From assembly GCA_913776045.1 (NCBI GenBank), contig CAJYOI010000028.1, positions 1-51,428 of the forward strand: 51,428 nt of DNA, given 5' to 3'. A program made the position numbers and the translations under genes. Below are positions 36,850 to 45,648 of the stretch, one piece after another. The notes under the pieces are model-generated. The model did no database searches and was not told the origin of the DNA. It saw nothing but the letters and a program-made list of their open reading frames with translations. Origin of the DNA: an uncultured Sphingomonas sp. (GTDB lineage Bacteria > Pseudomonadota > Alphaproteobacteria > Sphingomonadales > Sphingomonadaceae). Positions within the stretch are counted from its first letter, which is position 1. Every line of letters begins with the position of its first letter.

Positions 36850-39030
36850 ATGGCCCCTTTTGTTTGTAACCCATTGGTAGGGCGAGCCGGTGGGTCGATA
36901 CAAGCGCGAAACGAGCGGCGCGGTGGATCGTCCGGCAGCGTCCCGCGTTCGTCCCGCTGGCGGTTTGGGGAAAGTTTTATCAATACGCGTTTCGGGCCGG
37001 CGGCCCTGATCCTGCTCGCGGTCAACGCCCCGGCGCAGGCACAGACGACCGAGGTCGTCGTCACCGGTCGCGGCTTGGCGCCCCGGCCGGGCGATGCCGC
37101 GTTCGACGTCGTCACCATCGCGCCCGAACGCATCGCGGAGTCTGCCAGCGCTCGGCTGGAATCGGTGCTGGCCGACGTTGCCGGCCTGCAGCAGTTTCGC
37201 CGGTCGGATTCGCGCACCGCCAACCCGACCAGCCAGGGCATTTCGCTGCGCGGCATCGGCGGCAATGCGTCGAGCCGGGTGCTGCTGATCCTGGACGGCG
37301 TGCCGCAGGCCGATCCGTTCGGCGGCTGGGTCGCGTTCCCGGCCTATGCCACCGATCGTATCGGGCTTATCCGGGTGACGCGCGGCGGCGGAAGCGGTTA
37401 CTTCGGTGCGGGTGCGCTGGCCGGCACGGTCGAGCTGGAGAGCGCTGGTCCAACGGGTGCCCCCATCGCTGGATCGGTCGCGTATGGCAGCCGCAATTCG
37501 GTCGATGCTAAAGCATCTGCGCTGCTCCAGAACGGCAGCGGATTCGCGACCCTGTCGGCCGCCTATGCACGCGGCGACGGCTTCGTGCCGGTCGTCGCCG
37601 AAAGCCGTGGCCGGGTTGATCGCGCCGCACCTTATGAACAGGCGTCCGGCGCCGTCCGCGCCGTGCTGCCGATCAGCGGCGATATCGAGTTGCAGGCGAA
37701 CGTATCCGCCTTCGCCGACGTCCGCGATCGCGGCACCGACATTACCCGCAACCGCAGCGAAGGCGCCGACGCCAGCATTCGCCTGGTCGGGCGGGGACGC
37801 TGGGGTTTTTCCGCGCTTGCTTATCTCCAGACCCGTGGGTTCGCGTCGCAGTTTGCCGCCGTCGATGTCGCGCGGTCGACTGTCACGCCGACGCTCGATC
37901 AGTATAACACGCCGGCGACCGGGCTCGGCGCGCGCGTGGAGCTGGTGCCGCCGGTAGGGGCAGGAATCGATTTGAGGCTGGGCAGCGATTGGCGCGACGT
38001 GACGGGGCGGACGCAAGAGCTTTACAGCTTCACCGCCGGCGTGCCGACACGTCGACGCGAGGCGGGTGGATCGTCGGAAACCGCGGGTGTGTTCGCCGAC
38101 GCCAGCGTCGAGCGCGGCGCAGTGACACTGACGCTCGGCGGGCGGGTCGATCGCTGGCGGATCAGCGACGGCCACACGCGCGAGGCTTTGCTGACCGGAG
38201 GCGCGCCGCTGACCGACGCGATCTATTCCGATCGGACGGGCACCGAGTGGACGGGGCGCGCCGGGCTGGCGGTCGCGCCGATAGAGGCCGTGCGGCTGCG
38301 CGTCGCGGCCTATCGCGGCTGGCGGCTGCCGACACTCAACGAATTTTACCGCCCATTTCGTGTTGGCGCCGACGCGACTGCCGCCAACGCCGCACTGGCG
38401 CCCGAACGGCTGACGGGGTTCGACGCCGGCGTGTCGCTGACCCCGTTGCGTGGCGCGTCGATCGGTGTGAGCGTCTTTCGCGACCGCCTGACCGGCGGAA
38501 TCGCCAACGTCACCGAGGGGCGGGGGGCGGGAATGTTTCCCGGCGTCGGTTTCGTCGCGGCGAATGGCGTTTACCGCGTGCGGCGCAATCTCGACGCGAT
38601 CCGATCGACCGGGATCGAGTCGGACGCGCGCTACGATGCCGGCCCCGCCTTCGCGCTGCTGTCGTGGAGCCACGTCAATGCGCTCGTGTCGGCCAGCGGC
38701 ACGGCGGCGGCGCTCGACGGCCTGCGGCCGGCGCAGACGCCGCACGACCTCGTGTCCGGCACGATCGGCTGGCGGCGCGATGGACTGACGGTGTCGACCA
38801 CCGTCCGCCACGCCGCGCGGCAATTCGAGGACGACGCCAACAGCCGCACGCTGGCACCCGCGACGACGCTAGACGTTTACGCCGCCGTTCCGCTGGCGGC
38901 AAAGCTGGCGGTCGAATTGCGGGGCGAGAATCTGTTCGACGAACGCGTCGAGGCGGGTGTCGCCGGCACTGGCATCATCGAACGTGCTACTCCTCGAACG
39001 CTGTGGATCGGACTGCGGTGGGCGCGGTAG
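36850..39030 (+). CDS. TonB-dependent outer-membrane receptor, start uncertain
   Basis: This receptor of up to 726 residues has an N-terminal plug (TTEVVVTGRGL, SQGISLRGIGGNASSRVLLI, LDGVPQADPFGGWVAFPAYA, RGGGSGYFGAGALAGTVEL) and a 22-strand-type barrel ending in an aromatic-rich strand (PRTLWIGLRWAR). A signal-peptide core, FGPAALILLAVNAPAQAQ, lies well inside the reading frame. The only in-frame ATG upstream is 36850, which would add about 45 odd residues. Right before the signal peptide a good GGGGAAAG is followed by ATC (36979), not ATG. The ligand is unknown. It could import a sugar or cobalamin; neither is proven by the neighbours. Confidence 0.85.
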   Translation: MAPFVCNPLVGRAGGSIQARNERRGGSSGSVPRSSRWRFGESFINTRFGPAALILLAVNAPAQAQTTEVVVTGRGLAPRPGDAAFDVVTIAPERIAESASARLESVLADVAGLQQFRRSDSRTANPTSQGISLRGIGGNASSRVLLILDGVPQADPFGGWVAFPAYATDRIGLIRVTRGGGSGYFGAGALAGTVELESAGPTGAPIAGSVAYGSRNSVDAKASALLQNGSGFATLSAAYARGDGFVPVVAESRGRVDRAAPYEQASGAVRAVLPISGDIELQANVSAFADVRDRGTDITRNRSEGADASIRLVGRGRWGFSALAYLQTRGFASQFAAVDVARSTVTPTLDQYNTPATGLGARVELVPPVGAGIDLRLGSDWRDVTGRTQELYSFTAGVPTRRREAGGSSETAGVFADASVERGAVTLTLGGRVDRWRISDGHTREALLTGGAPLTDAIYSDRTGTEWTGRAGLAVAPIEAVRLRVAAYRGWRLPTLNEFYRPFRVGADATAANAALAPERLTGFDAGVSLTPLRGASIGVSVFRDRLTGGIANVTEGRGAGMFPGVGFVAANGVYRVRRNLDAIRSTGIESDARYDAGPAFALLSWSHVNALVSASGTAAALDGLRPAQTPHDLVSGTIGWRRDGLTVSTTVRHAARQFEDDANSRTLAPATTLDVYAAVPLAAKLAVELRGENLFDERVEAGVAGTGIIERATPRTLWIGLRWAR

Positions 39031-39110
39031 TGCAAACGTCCGCCCGGATCACGTCCGGGATGACGAAGGCGTCTCGGATACCCCTTGCCACCCGTGCGCG
39101 ACAGACGTCA

Positions 39111-39122
39111 GATAGCGCTAAC
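39111..39122. promoter_or_regulatory. Possible LacI-family operator
   Basis: GATAGCGCTAAC contains the perfect palindrome TAGCGCTA, the core of many LacI-type sugar-regulator operators. It lies about 20 bases before the GTG start of the sugar porter gene, a good place for repression. The regulator gene is not in the window. Confidence 0.4.
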
Positions 39123-39142
39123 ACGGATCAGGGAGGGGAAGA

Positions 39143-40546
39143 GTGGCGCATCCACAACGCGCGAATACCGGCTTAATCGCGGCGATCGTCGCGGTGGCAA
39201 CCATCGGCGGGCTGCTGTTCGGGTACGACAGTGGCGCAGTGAACGGGACGCAGCCGGGGCTGAAGGCCGCGTTCGCCTTGAGCGAAGGCGGCCTGGGCTT
39301 CACCGTTGGGTCGCTGCTGATCGGCTGTTTCGTCGGTGCCTTCCTCGCCGGCCGGCTGGCCGACGTGATGGGGCGGCGCAAGGTGATGATGCTCGCCGCT
39401 CTATTCTTCCTGGCCGGTGCGCTGGTGCAGGGGTCTGCGCACGAACAATAGCTGTTCGTCCTGGCGCGCTTCGCCGGCGGCATGGCGGTGGGCGCGGCGA
39501 GCGTGTTGTCGCCGGCTTACATCTCGGAGGTCGCGCCGGCGAACATCCGTGGGCGGATGACGACCGTTCAGCAGATCATGATCATCATCGGCCTGACCGT
39601 GGCGTTCGTCGTCAACTGGTTCCTCGCCCGCGCCGCCGGCACCTCGACCGCGCCGTTCTGGGCGGGCATCGAGGCGTGGCGCTGGATGTATCTGATGCAG
39701 GCGATCCCCGCCGCGGTATTCCTGGTCGCGCTGACGATGATCCCGGAAAGTCCGCGCTATCTGGTGGCGAAGGGCCGGATCGACGAGGCGCGCACCGTGC
39801 TCGCGCGGCTATTCGGCAGCGCGGAGGCGGAGGCGAAGCTCGCCGATATCCGCGCGAGTTTCTCGGAGGATCACCGCCCGCGCCTGTCGGATCTGAAGAA
39901 TTCCGTCACCGGGCGCATCCGCCCGATCCTGTGGGCCGGCCTGCTGCTGGCGGTGTTCCAGCAGTTGGTCGGTATCAACGTCATCTTCTATTACGGCGCG
40001 ACGCTGTGGCAGTTGGCGGGCTTTACCGAAGACCAGTCGCTCCAGATCAACATCGTGTCGGGTCTGGTATCGATCGCAGCGTGTTTCATCACCATCGCGC
40101 TGGTCGACCGGATCGGTCGCAAGCCGTTGCTGCTGATCGGGTCGGCGGGCATGGCGGCGACGCTGATCGCGCTCGTCTATGCCTTCGCCAACGGATCGGT
40201 CGATGCGGCGGGCAAGCTGTCCCTCTCGAGCGAACTGGGCACGATCGCACTGGTCGCAGCGAACCTGTACGTCATCTTCTTCAACGTCAGCTGGGGCCCG
40301 ATCATGTGGGTGATGCTGGGCGAGATGTTCCCCAACCAGATCCGCGGCTCGGCGCTGGCGGTCTGCGGCTTCGCGCAGTGGTTCTCCAACTATTTAGTCG
40401 CGCAGAGCTTCCCGCTAATGGCGGCGGGGCTGGGGCTAGCGGTCAGCTACAGCCTGTATGCCGCAGCGGCGGTCGTCAGCTTCTTCCTGGTCCAGCGGTT
40501 CATCCACGAAACCAAGGGGGTCGAGCTGGAGAATATGAAGGGCTGA
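39143..40546 (+). pseudogene. Sugar porter (MFS) gene broken by one in-frame TAG
   Basis: The frame codes for a normal 467-codon sugar/proton symporter except for TAG at 39449-39451 (codon 103). Before it: GTG start with GGGAGGGG, IGGLLFGYDSGAVNGTQPGL, RLADVMGRRKVMMLAALFFL. After it, in the same frame: LARFAGGMAVGAASVLSPAY, IPESPRYLVAKGRIDEA, FQQLVGINVIFYYGATLW and the C-terminal FIHETKGVELENMKG. The stop follows AHEQ in the loop before the fourth helix. One C-to-T change (CAG to TAG) would explain it. Recent nonsense mutation, suppression or a sequencing error are all possible. Translation restart at ATG 39482 would give a fragment. Confidence 0.88.
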
Positions 40547-40566
40547 AAACACGTTCGGCCTGCGCC

Positions 40567-40635
40567 TATCGAAGGGTCGTTCTTCTACCGCTAGCGGCAC
40601 GAAGAACGATGCTTCGACAAGCTCAGCACGAACGG
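40567..40635. repeat. Dispersed palindrome (GTCGAAG family)
   Basis: TATCGAAGGGTCGTTCTTC pairs with GAAGAACGATGCTTCGACA, with the small inner palindrome CCGCTAGCGG in the loop; CTCAGCACGAACGG follows. It sits between the convergent sugar-transporter genes and may end both transcripts. Confidence 0.75.
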
Positions 40636-40641
40636 TGAAGG

Positions 40642-42027
40642 TCAGTGCAGGTTCGGCGCCGCTTCCCCCGTGTGCCGCACCTTCGCGCCAGCCGCGGCCA
40701 GCGCGAACACAACCAGCGCCGCGTAGCAAACTGCCGGCACGATGAACGCGGTCGCATAGCTGCCGGTCGCGCCCGACACGATGCCGGTCAGCGGCGGGAT
40801 GGCCGCGCCGCCCACGATCGAGAAGCACAGGAAGCCCGATGTCGCTTCCTGGCTGGCGGTCGAGCGCTCCAGCGTCAGCGTGAAAATCACCGGGAACATG
40901 ATCGAGTTGAACAGCCCCATCGACAGCGCGGCAAAGCCGGCGCCGACGCCACCCACGAACAGGACGTAGCTCGCGATTCCCACGTTGATCGCCGCGAACA
41001 CCGCCAGCAGGCGTGCCGCGGGGAAGCGGGTCAGCAGCGCCGAGCCGATGATCCGCCCGACCATCGCGCCGCCCCAATAGAAAGACACGGCCTTGCCGGC
41101 TTCCAGCAGCGACACGCCGAGTACACCGTCGCTGCCCATCGCCAGTCCCAGCAGCGGCGTGCCGAACGCCGCGTCCGACCGGCCCCAGATCGCATCGGAA
41201 TTGAGGAACAACGCCATCTGTGTCCCGATCGCAACTTCGGCGCCGACGTAGACGAAGATGCCCAGGCCCCCGAGTACCGCCCAGCGCGACGACAGCGCTT
41301 CCGAAATCGCAGCGCCGAAGCCCTTGGGTGCGGCCCCTTCCGGTGCAGCGGCGGCGACCAGCTTGCGCATCGTGAAAAAGAACAGCAGCAGCAGGACTAG
41401 CAGCCCGGCGATCCAGAAGAACGCGCGGTCGATGCCGCCGAGCGCGGTCTGGCGAACGGCTTCGGTGATGACGGTGCCTTCCTTCACCTCGACGCCCTTC
41501 AGGAACAGGGTCGCGCCGATCCAGGGGCCGAGGAAGGTGCCGAGGCTGTTGAATGCCTGGCTGAGGGTCAGGCGGAAATGGCTGCGCGACGGGTCACCCA
41601 GCACCGCCGCCAGCGGGTTCGCCGCGACCTGCAGGATGGTGATCCCGCTCGCCAGCGTGAACAGGCCGAGCAGTACCAGGCTGTAGATCGCCGCATTGGC
41701 CGCGCCCAGCATGATCAGGCACCCGGCGATCATCAGCGTCAGCGCGATCAGCACGGTCGGCGCCGACTTGCGCCGGCTGAGCAGCGCGGCGGCGGGGAAG
41801 CTCATCACGCCGTAGGCGATGAAGAAGGCCGACGCGCTTAACTGCGCCTGCAGGTCGCTCAGCGAGAAGATGCCCTTCACCGCCGCGACCAGCGGGTCGA
41901 TCAACGAAGTGATGAACCCCCATGCGAAGAACAGGGTGGTGACGGTGGCGAATGCCGCCGTCGTGTTGGCGCCCGCCTGGGGTGCCGGCCGTGTGGACAT
42001 GTCGCCCTCCCTGGGAACCGGTTTCAT
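40642..42027 (-). CDS. FucP/GluP-type sugar MFS transporter
   Basis: This 461-residue inner-membrane protein has 12 hydrophobic segments and the FHS-family features: TTLFFAWGFITSLIDPLVAA near the N-terminus, LQVAANPLAAVLGDPSRSHF and TLSQAFNSLGTFLGPWIGAT. Members import glucose, galactose or fucose with protons. Start is ATG 42027; ATG 42000 (MSTRPAP) is the better-matched family start and may be the true one. It converges on the broken sugar porter, so it may now be the main sugar permease here. Confidence 0.9.
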   Translation of the reverse strand: MKPVPREGDMSTRPAPQAGANTTAAFATVTTLFFAWGFITSLIDPLVAAVKGIFSLSDLQAQLSASAFFIAYGVMSFPAAALLSRRKSAPTVLIALTLMIAGCLIMLGAANAAIYSLVLLGLFTLASGITILQVAANPLAAVLGDPSRSHFRLTLSQAFNSLGTFLGPWIGATLFLKGVEVKEGTVITEAVRQTALGGIDRAFFWIAGLLVLLLLFFFTMRKLVAAAAPEGAAPKGFGAAISEALSSRWAVLGGLGIFVYVGAEVAIGTQMALFLNSDAIWGRSDAAFGTPLLGLAMGSDGVLGVSLLEAGKAVSFYWGGAMVGRIIGSALLTRFPAARLLAVFAAINVGIASYVLFVGGVGAGFAALSMGLFNSIMFPVIFTLTLERSTASQEATSGFLCFSIVGGAAIPPLTGIVSGATGSYATAFIVPAVCYAALVVFALAAAGAKVRHTGEAAPNLH

Positions 42028-42075
42028 GGTTTCTTTCCGTTCGTCTGTAGAGGGTCGGGGGCGGGTCGCAAGGGG

Positions 42076-42195
42076 GCGATGCCCCCCCCGGAAGGGGAGG
42101 TGTCCCGCGCAGCCGGTCGGAGGTCTGTCACCCTCTCCGAATAGCGGGACACCCCTCCGTCACGCTGGCGCGCGCCACTTCCCCTAGCAGAGGGG
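42076..42195. repeat. Nested palindromic repeat (CCTCCCC/GGGGAGG family)
   Basis: GAAGGGGAGGTGTCCCGC pairs with GCGGGACACCCCTCC, inside an outer pair GGGGCGATGCCCC / CTTCCCCTAGCAGAGGGG. It is of the same type as the copy inside the mutase gene and 50363-50553. It fills most of the 215-base space between the divergent FucP and kynureninase genes, which otherwise shows only the AT-richer leader of the transporter. Confidence 0.7.
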
Positions 42196-42242
42196 CGGCA
42201 TGAAGATTGACCTGCGCCACCCACACCCCCATCACGCCCACC

Positions 42243-43436
42243 ATGACCGACTTCACCGCCACCCGCGCGCTGTTTCACCTGCCGGCGGGCGTCACCTATC
42301 TCGACGGCAACTCCCTCGGGCCGCTACCGATCGCCGCGCAGGAGCGTGCGCGCCAAGTCGTGACGGATGAATGGGGCGAGATGCTGATCCGCGGCTGGAA
42401 CGCTGCCGGCTGGATGGCGGCGCCGGGGCGCATCGGTGATCGGGTCGCGCGGCTGATCGGTGCCCCTGCGGGCAGCGTGGTGATGGGCGATACGCTCAGC
42501 ATCAAGGTCTATCAGGCGCTCGCCTCGGCGCTGGCGATGCGGCCCGACCGGCGCGTCGTGCTGTCCGACAGCGGCAATTTCCCGACCGACCTGTACATCG
42601 CGCAGGGACTGCTCGCTTCGCTCGGCCCCGATTATCGGCTGAAGGTCGTCGCGCCCGAAGCGGTCACCGATGCGATCGACGAGAGCGTGGCGGCGACGCT
42701 GCTGACCGAAGTCGACTACCGCACCGGCCGCCGTCACGACATGCCCGCACTGACCGCGACGGCGCATGACGTGGGTGCGATGACGATCTGGGACCTTGCC
42801 CATTCGGCCGGCGCGGTGCCGGTCGACGTCAGGAGCGGCAGGGCCGATTTCGCCGTCGGCTGCACGTACAAATATCTCAACGGTGGTCCCGGTGCGCCCG
42901 CGTTCATCTACGTCGCGCCTGAGCACCATGACGTGGCGTTGCCTGCGCTGTCCGGCTGGATGGGCCATGCGGCGCCCTTCGCCTTCGACCTCGACTATAG
43001 CCCGGGTAGAGGGATCGAGCGGATGCGCGTCGGCACACCCCCCGTCATCGCGCTCGCCGTGCTGGACGCCGCGCTCGATGCCTGGGAGGGCGTCGCAATG
43101 CCCGATGTCCGCGCGCGGTCGATCGAACTCAGCGAAGCGTTCATCGCCGGGGTCGAGGCGACGTGCCCGGGCGTCGAACTCGCGTCGCCCCGTGACCCGC
43201 AGGCGCGCGGCAGCCAGGTCGGCTTTCGCCACCCGCAGGCCTATGCCGTGATGCAGGCGCTGATCGCGGATGGCGTCATCGGCGATTTCCGCGCCCCTGA
43301 CATCCTACGCTTCGGCTTTGCACCGCTCTACAATGATATGGCGGACGTCGATCGCGCCGTGACGGTTCTTGCCGATATTCTGGAAACCGAACGCTGGGAT
43401 CGGCCGGAGCATCGCGCTCGCCAAGCGGTGACGTGA
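42243..43436 (+). CDS. kynU: Kynureninase
   Basis: This 397-residue PLP enzyme cleaves kynurenine to anthranilate and alanine. Evidence: YLDGNSLGPLPIAAQERA at the N-terminus, SDSGNFPTDLYIAQGLL, the internal-aldimine lysine Lys210 in GCTYKYLNGGPGAPAFIYVA and GWMGHAAPFAFD. ATG 42243 is chosen over an in-frame upstream start at 42207 because the family begins here. Tryptophan dioxygenase and kynurenine formamidase genes are absent nearby. Confidence 0.93.
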   Translation: MTDFTATRALFHLPAGVTYLDGNSLGPLPIAAQERARQVVTDEWGEMLIRGWNAAGWMAAPGRIGDRVARLIGAPAGSVVMGDTLSIKVYQALASALAMRPDRRVVLSDSGNFPTDLYIAQGLLASLGPDYRLKVVAPEAVTDAIDESVAATLLTEVDYRTGRRHDMPALTATAHDVGAMTIWDLAHSAGAVPVDVRSGRADFAVGCTYKYLNGGPGAPAFIYVAPEHHDVALPALSGWMGHAAPFAFDLDYSPGRGIERMRVGTPPVIALAVLDAALDAWEGVAMPDVRARSIELSEAFIAGVEATCPGVELASPRDPQARGSQVGFRHPQAYAVMQALIADGVIGDFRAPDILRFGFAPLYNDMADVDRAVTVLADILETERWDRPEHRARQAVT

Positions 43437-43464
43437 CTTCGGCCGTTGCTCCGCAGGAAGTCGA

Positions 43465-43478
43465 TTGATTGATGTCAA
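43465..43478. promoter_or_regulatory. FNR/FixK-like palindrome
   Basis: TTGATTGATGTCAA matches the FNR/FixK pattern TTGA-N6-TCAA; a second phasing, GATTGA-TG-TCAATC, is also a perfect palindrome. It lies between kynU and the ClpP-like gene, about 20 to 40 bases before the candidate starts, which is close for activation and could suit repression. The regulator is not in the window. Confidence 0.3.
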
Positions 43479-43497
43479 TCGGGGAACTTCGCCCGCG

Positions 43498-44091
43498 ATG
43501 ACCGGTTCGGCGGCCATGGACCAGACCCGCCCCAACGCCCGCCATTATCCGCTGCTTGCCCAGCCCAACGTGCACCTGCACGGGCCGGTGAACGATGCGA
43601 TGTACGACAGCTTCCGCCAACAACTCGTCAACGCGCCGAGCGAGGGGAGCCTGGTCTTCTCGATCACGACGCTGGGTGGCGACCCCGAAGTCGCCCGCGC
43701 AATGGGCGACGACGTGCGGCTGATCGGCGAATACACCGGCCGCGAGACACTGTTTCTGGGCAAAGTCGCGGTCTATTCGGCTGGCGCGACATTCATGTCG
43801 GCCTTTCCCAACGACAAGCGGTTCCTGACGCGCGGCACGCGGATCATGGTCCACGAACGCCAGATGACCGCGAGTGTGGAGCTAAACGGCCCGCTGAGAA
43901 TGCAGGTCGCCAACCTGAAGGCGAAGCTCCACGAGATCGAACAGTCGATCCGGATCGAGGAAGAAGGCTTCCGCGCACTGATCGCCGGGTCGAGCGTCGA
44001 TTATGGCGAGCTACTGAAGAAGGCGCCGAATAACTGGTACATCGATTGCCAGGAGGCGCTGGACATGGGCCTGATCCTCGACGTGATCTGA
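43498..44091 (+). CDS. ClpP-like serine protease (ClpP/SDH clan)
   Basis: This 197-residue protein has the ClpP fold: VHLHGPVNDAMYDSFRQQLV, VFSITTLGGDPEVARAMGDD (the oxyanion GG), KVAVYSAGATFMSAFP where YSAGA stands for the usual (A)SMGA nucleophile elbow, and IMVHERQMTASVELN with the histidine where ClpP has HQP. The C-terminal LKKAPNNWYIDCQEALDMGL resembles the ClpP region that ends with LxxGLID. It is distinct from housekeeping ClpP and has no Clp ATPase beside it. ATG 43498 or 43516 may start it; the upstream TTG at 43465 falls on the palindrome. Confidence 0.78.
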   Translation: MTGSAAMDQTRPNARHYPLLAQPNVHLHGPVNDAMYDSFRQQLVNAPSEGSLVFSITTLGGDPEVARAMGDDVRLIGEYTGRETLFLGKVAVYSAGATFMSAFPNDKRFLTRGTRIMVHERQMTASVELNGPLRMQVANLKAKLHEIEQSIRIEEEGFRALIAGSSVDYGELLKKAPNNWYIDCQEALDMGLILDVI

Positions 44092-44190
44092 CGGGCCGGG
44101 GCGCGGCTTTTCAGCAAAGCCTCACGCCCCGCTCATGCCGCTCACCTCGGCGGTCGGCCATCACGGCGGCTCCACATTAGGAGCCACCTT

Positions 44191-45564
44191 ATGGCCTATG
44201 ACCCGACAATCGCGCGTACGCCGACGATTAAGCTTGCCTTCGCGATCTTCGTCGCCACCGCGCTGACTATCCCCCTCTTCGCCGTCTATCTGCTCGTCTA
44301 CGATCGCCAGACCCAGTCGGAAACGGCGCGCGCGTCGATCGCGCAAGGGTGGGGCGGGGCGCAGACGATCGCCGGCCCGATTCTGGTCATCCCCTATCAG
44401 GCGGACACGACCGAGACGGTGACCCAGAACGGCCAGCCGACTGCGCGCACGTCGCGCGTCTGGCGCGAACTGCGCATCGCGCCCGAGCTTGCCGACATCC
44501 GATCGACGATCGCGCCGGAGCGGCGGAAGCGGTCGATCTATGAAGCCGTCGTCTATTCGTCGGCGACCAAGGGACAGGCGCGCTTCACGCTGCCGACCGA
44601 CCTGACGCGGTACGGCGTCACCGCCGATGCGCTGGCACTCGACCGCGCCGAACTGCGCTTCGGCCTGAGCGACGCGCGCGGCCTGTACGGCCCGCCGCCG
44701 GTCGTCGCCATCGACGGAACGCGCCGTGCCTTGCGTCCGGGGAAGGGCGTAGAAGCGACCGGCGGATCGGGCTTCGTCGCGCCATTCGACGCGAGCATCC
44801 TGCGAGCAGGAGCGATCGTCGCGACGTTCTCCTACGACTTCCGCGGCAACACGAGCCTGATGCTCTCGCCCTTCGCCGGTGACACGCGCTGGACCGTGAC
44901 GTCGCCCTGGCAGCACCCGAGCTTCGGCGGCGGTTTCCTGCCCGCTCAGCACAGCCGCGACGCCGCCGGCTTCACCGCGCGCTGGCGCGTCGGCAACTTG
45001 GCGCTGGGCAAGGCGCTGGTCGAAGCGGGCGCACCGCCGATAACCGAGCCTCGGCCGGTCGCACCCGAAGCGACCGAACACCTCGCCGGCGTGACACTCA
45101 TCTCGCCAGTCGATCTCTACGCGCAGGTCAATCGCAGCGTGAAATACGGCTTCCTGTTCATCGGTTTCACCTTCCTGGCGTTCCTGATGTTCGACGTCGT
45201 CGGCGGCGTGCGCGTATCGGGAATCGAATATCTGCTGGTCGGGGCCGGGCTGGTGCTGTTCTTCGTCATGATGCTCGCCTTTGCGGAAGTGATCGGTTTC
45301 GCCGCGGCCTATCTCGTTGCGGGCGGGGCGATCATCGCGTTGTTGACCGCCTATTCCGCCGCAGTGCTCGGCAGCCGACGCCGCGCGTGCTTCATCGCCG
45401 CGTTGCTCGCGGCGCTCTACGGCGTGCTCTATGTCCTGCTCAGCCTTGAGGAATTTTCGCTCCTGATCGGCTCGATCCTCCTGTTCACCGCGCTGGCGAG
45501 CATTATGTACCTCACACGCAACATCGAATGGGGCGGGCGAGAGGCTGCGATAGCGGCGGACTGA
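44191..45564 (+). CDS. creD: CreD-family inner-membrane protein
   Basis: This 457-residue protein has an N-terminal membrane helix (about 10-35), a long periplasmic domain (RASIAQGWGGAQTIAGPILV, IPYQADTTE) and five or six helices after about residue 310 (KYGFLFIGFTFLAFLMFDVV, IEYLLVGAGLVLFFVMMLAF). This layout and the GWGGxQxxxGPILVIP motif are characteristic of CreD. AGGAGCC precedes ATG 44191. In enterobacteria creD belongs to the CreBC regulon, but no creBC is seen here. Its function is poorly defined; it is linked to envelope stress. Confidence 0.88.
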   Translation: MAYDPTIARTPTIKLAFAIFVATALTIPLFAVYLLVYDRQTQSETARASIAQGWGGAQTIAGPILVIPYQADTTETVTQNGQPTARTSRVWRELRIAPELADIRSTIAPERRKRSIYEAVVYSSATKGQARFTLPTDLTRYGVTADALALDRAELRFGLSDARGLYGPPPVVAIDGTRRALRPGKGVEATGGSGFVAPFDASILRAGAIVATFSYDFRGNTSLMLSPFAGDTRWTVTSPWQHPSFGGGFLPAQHSRDAAGFTARWRVGNLALGKALVEAGAPPITEPRPVAPEATEHLAGVTLISPVDLYAQVNRSVKYGFLFIGFTFLAFLMFDVVGGVRVSGIEYLLVGAGLVLFFVMMLAFAEVIGFAAAYLVAGGAIIALLTAYSAAVLGSRRRACFIAALLAALYGVLYVLLSLEEFSLLIGSILLFTALASIMYLTRNIEWGGREAAIAAD

Positions 45565-45648
45565 ATTCGCAAAGGGTGATGCGCGTGACGGTTGAGCCCG
45601 CGCGCATCAACCGCTATCGCGCCCTGCAGAGAAGGACGGATACAAGCG

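Noticed and set aside
36646-38823. 725-codon minus-strand ORF opposite the TonB receptor
   Set aside because: It is shadow composition (Arg/Ala/Asp/His-rich); the receptor's plug and barrel motifs on the plus strand are clear.
42024-42278. Minus-strand 84-codon ORF between the FucP and kynU genes
   Set aside because: It is made of repeat sequence and overlaps both real genes.
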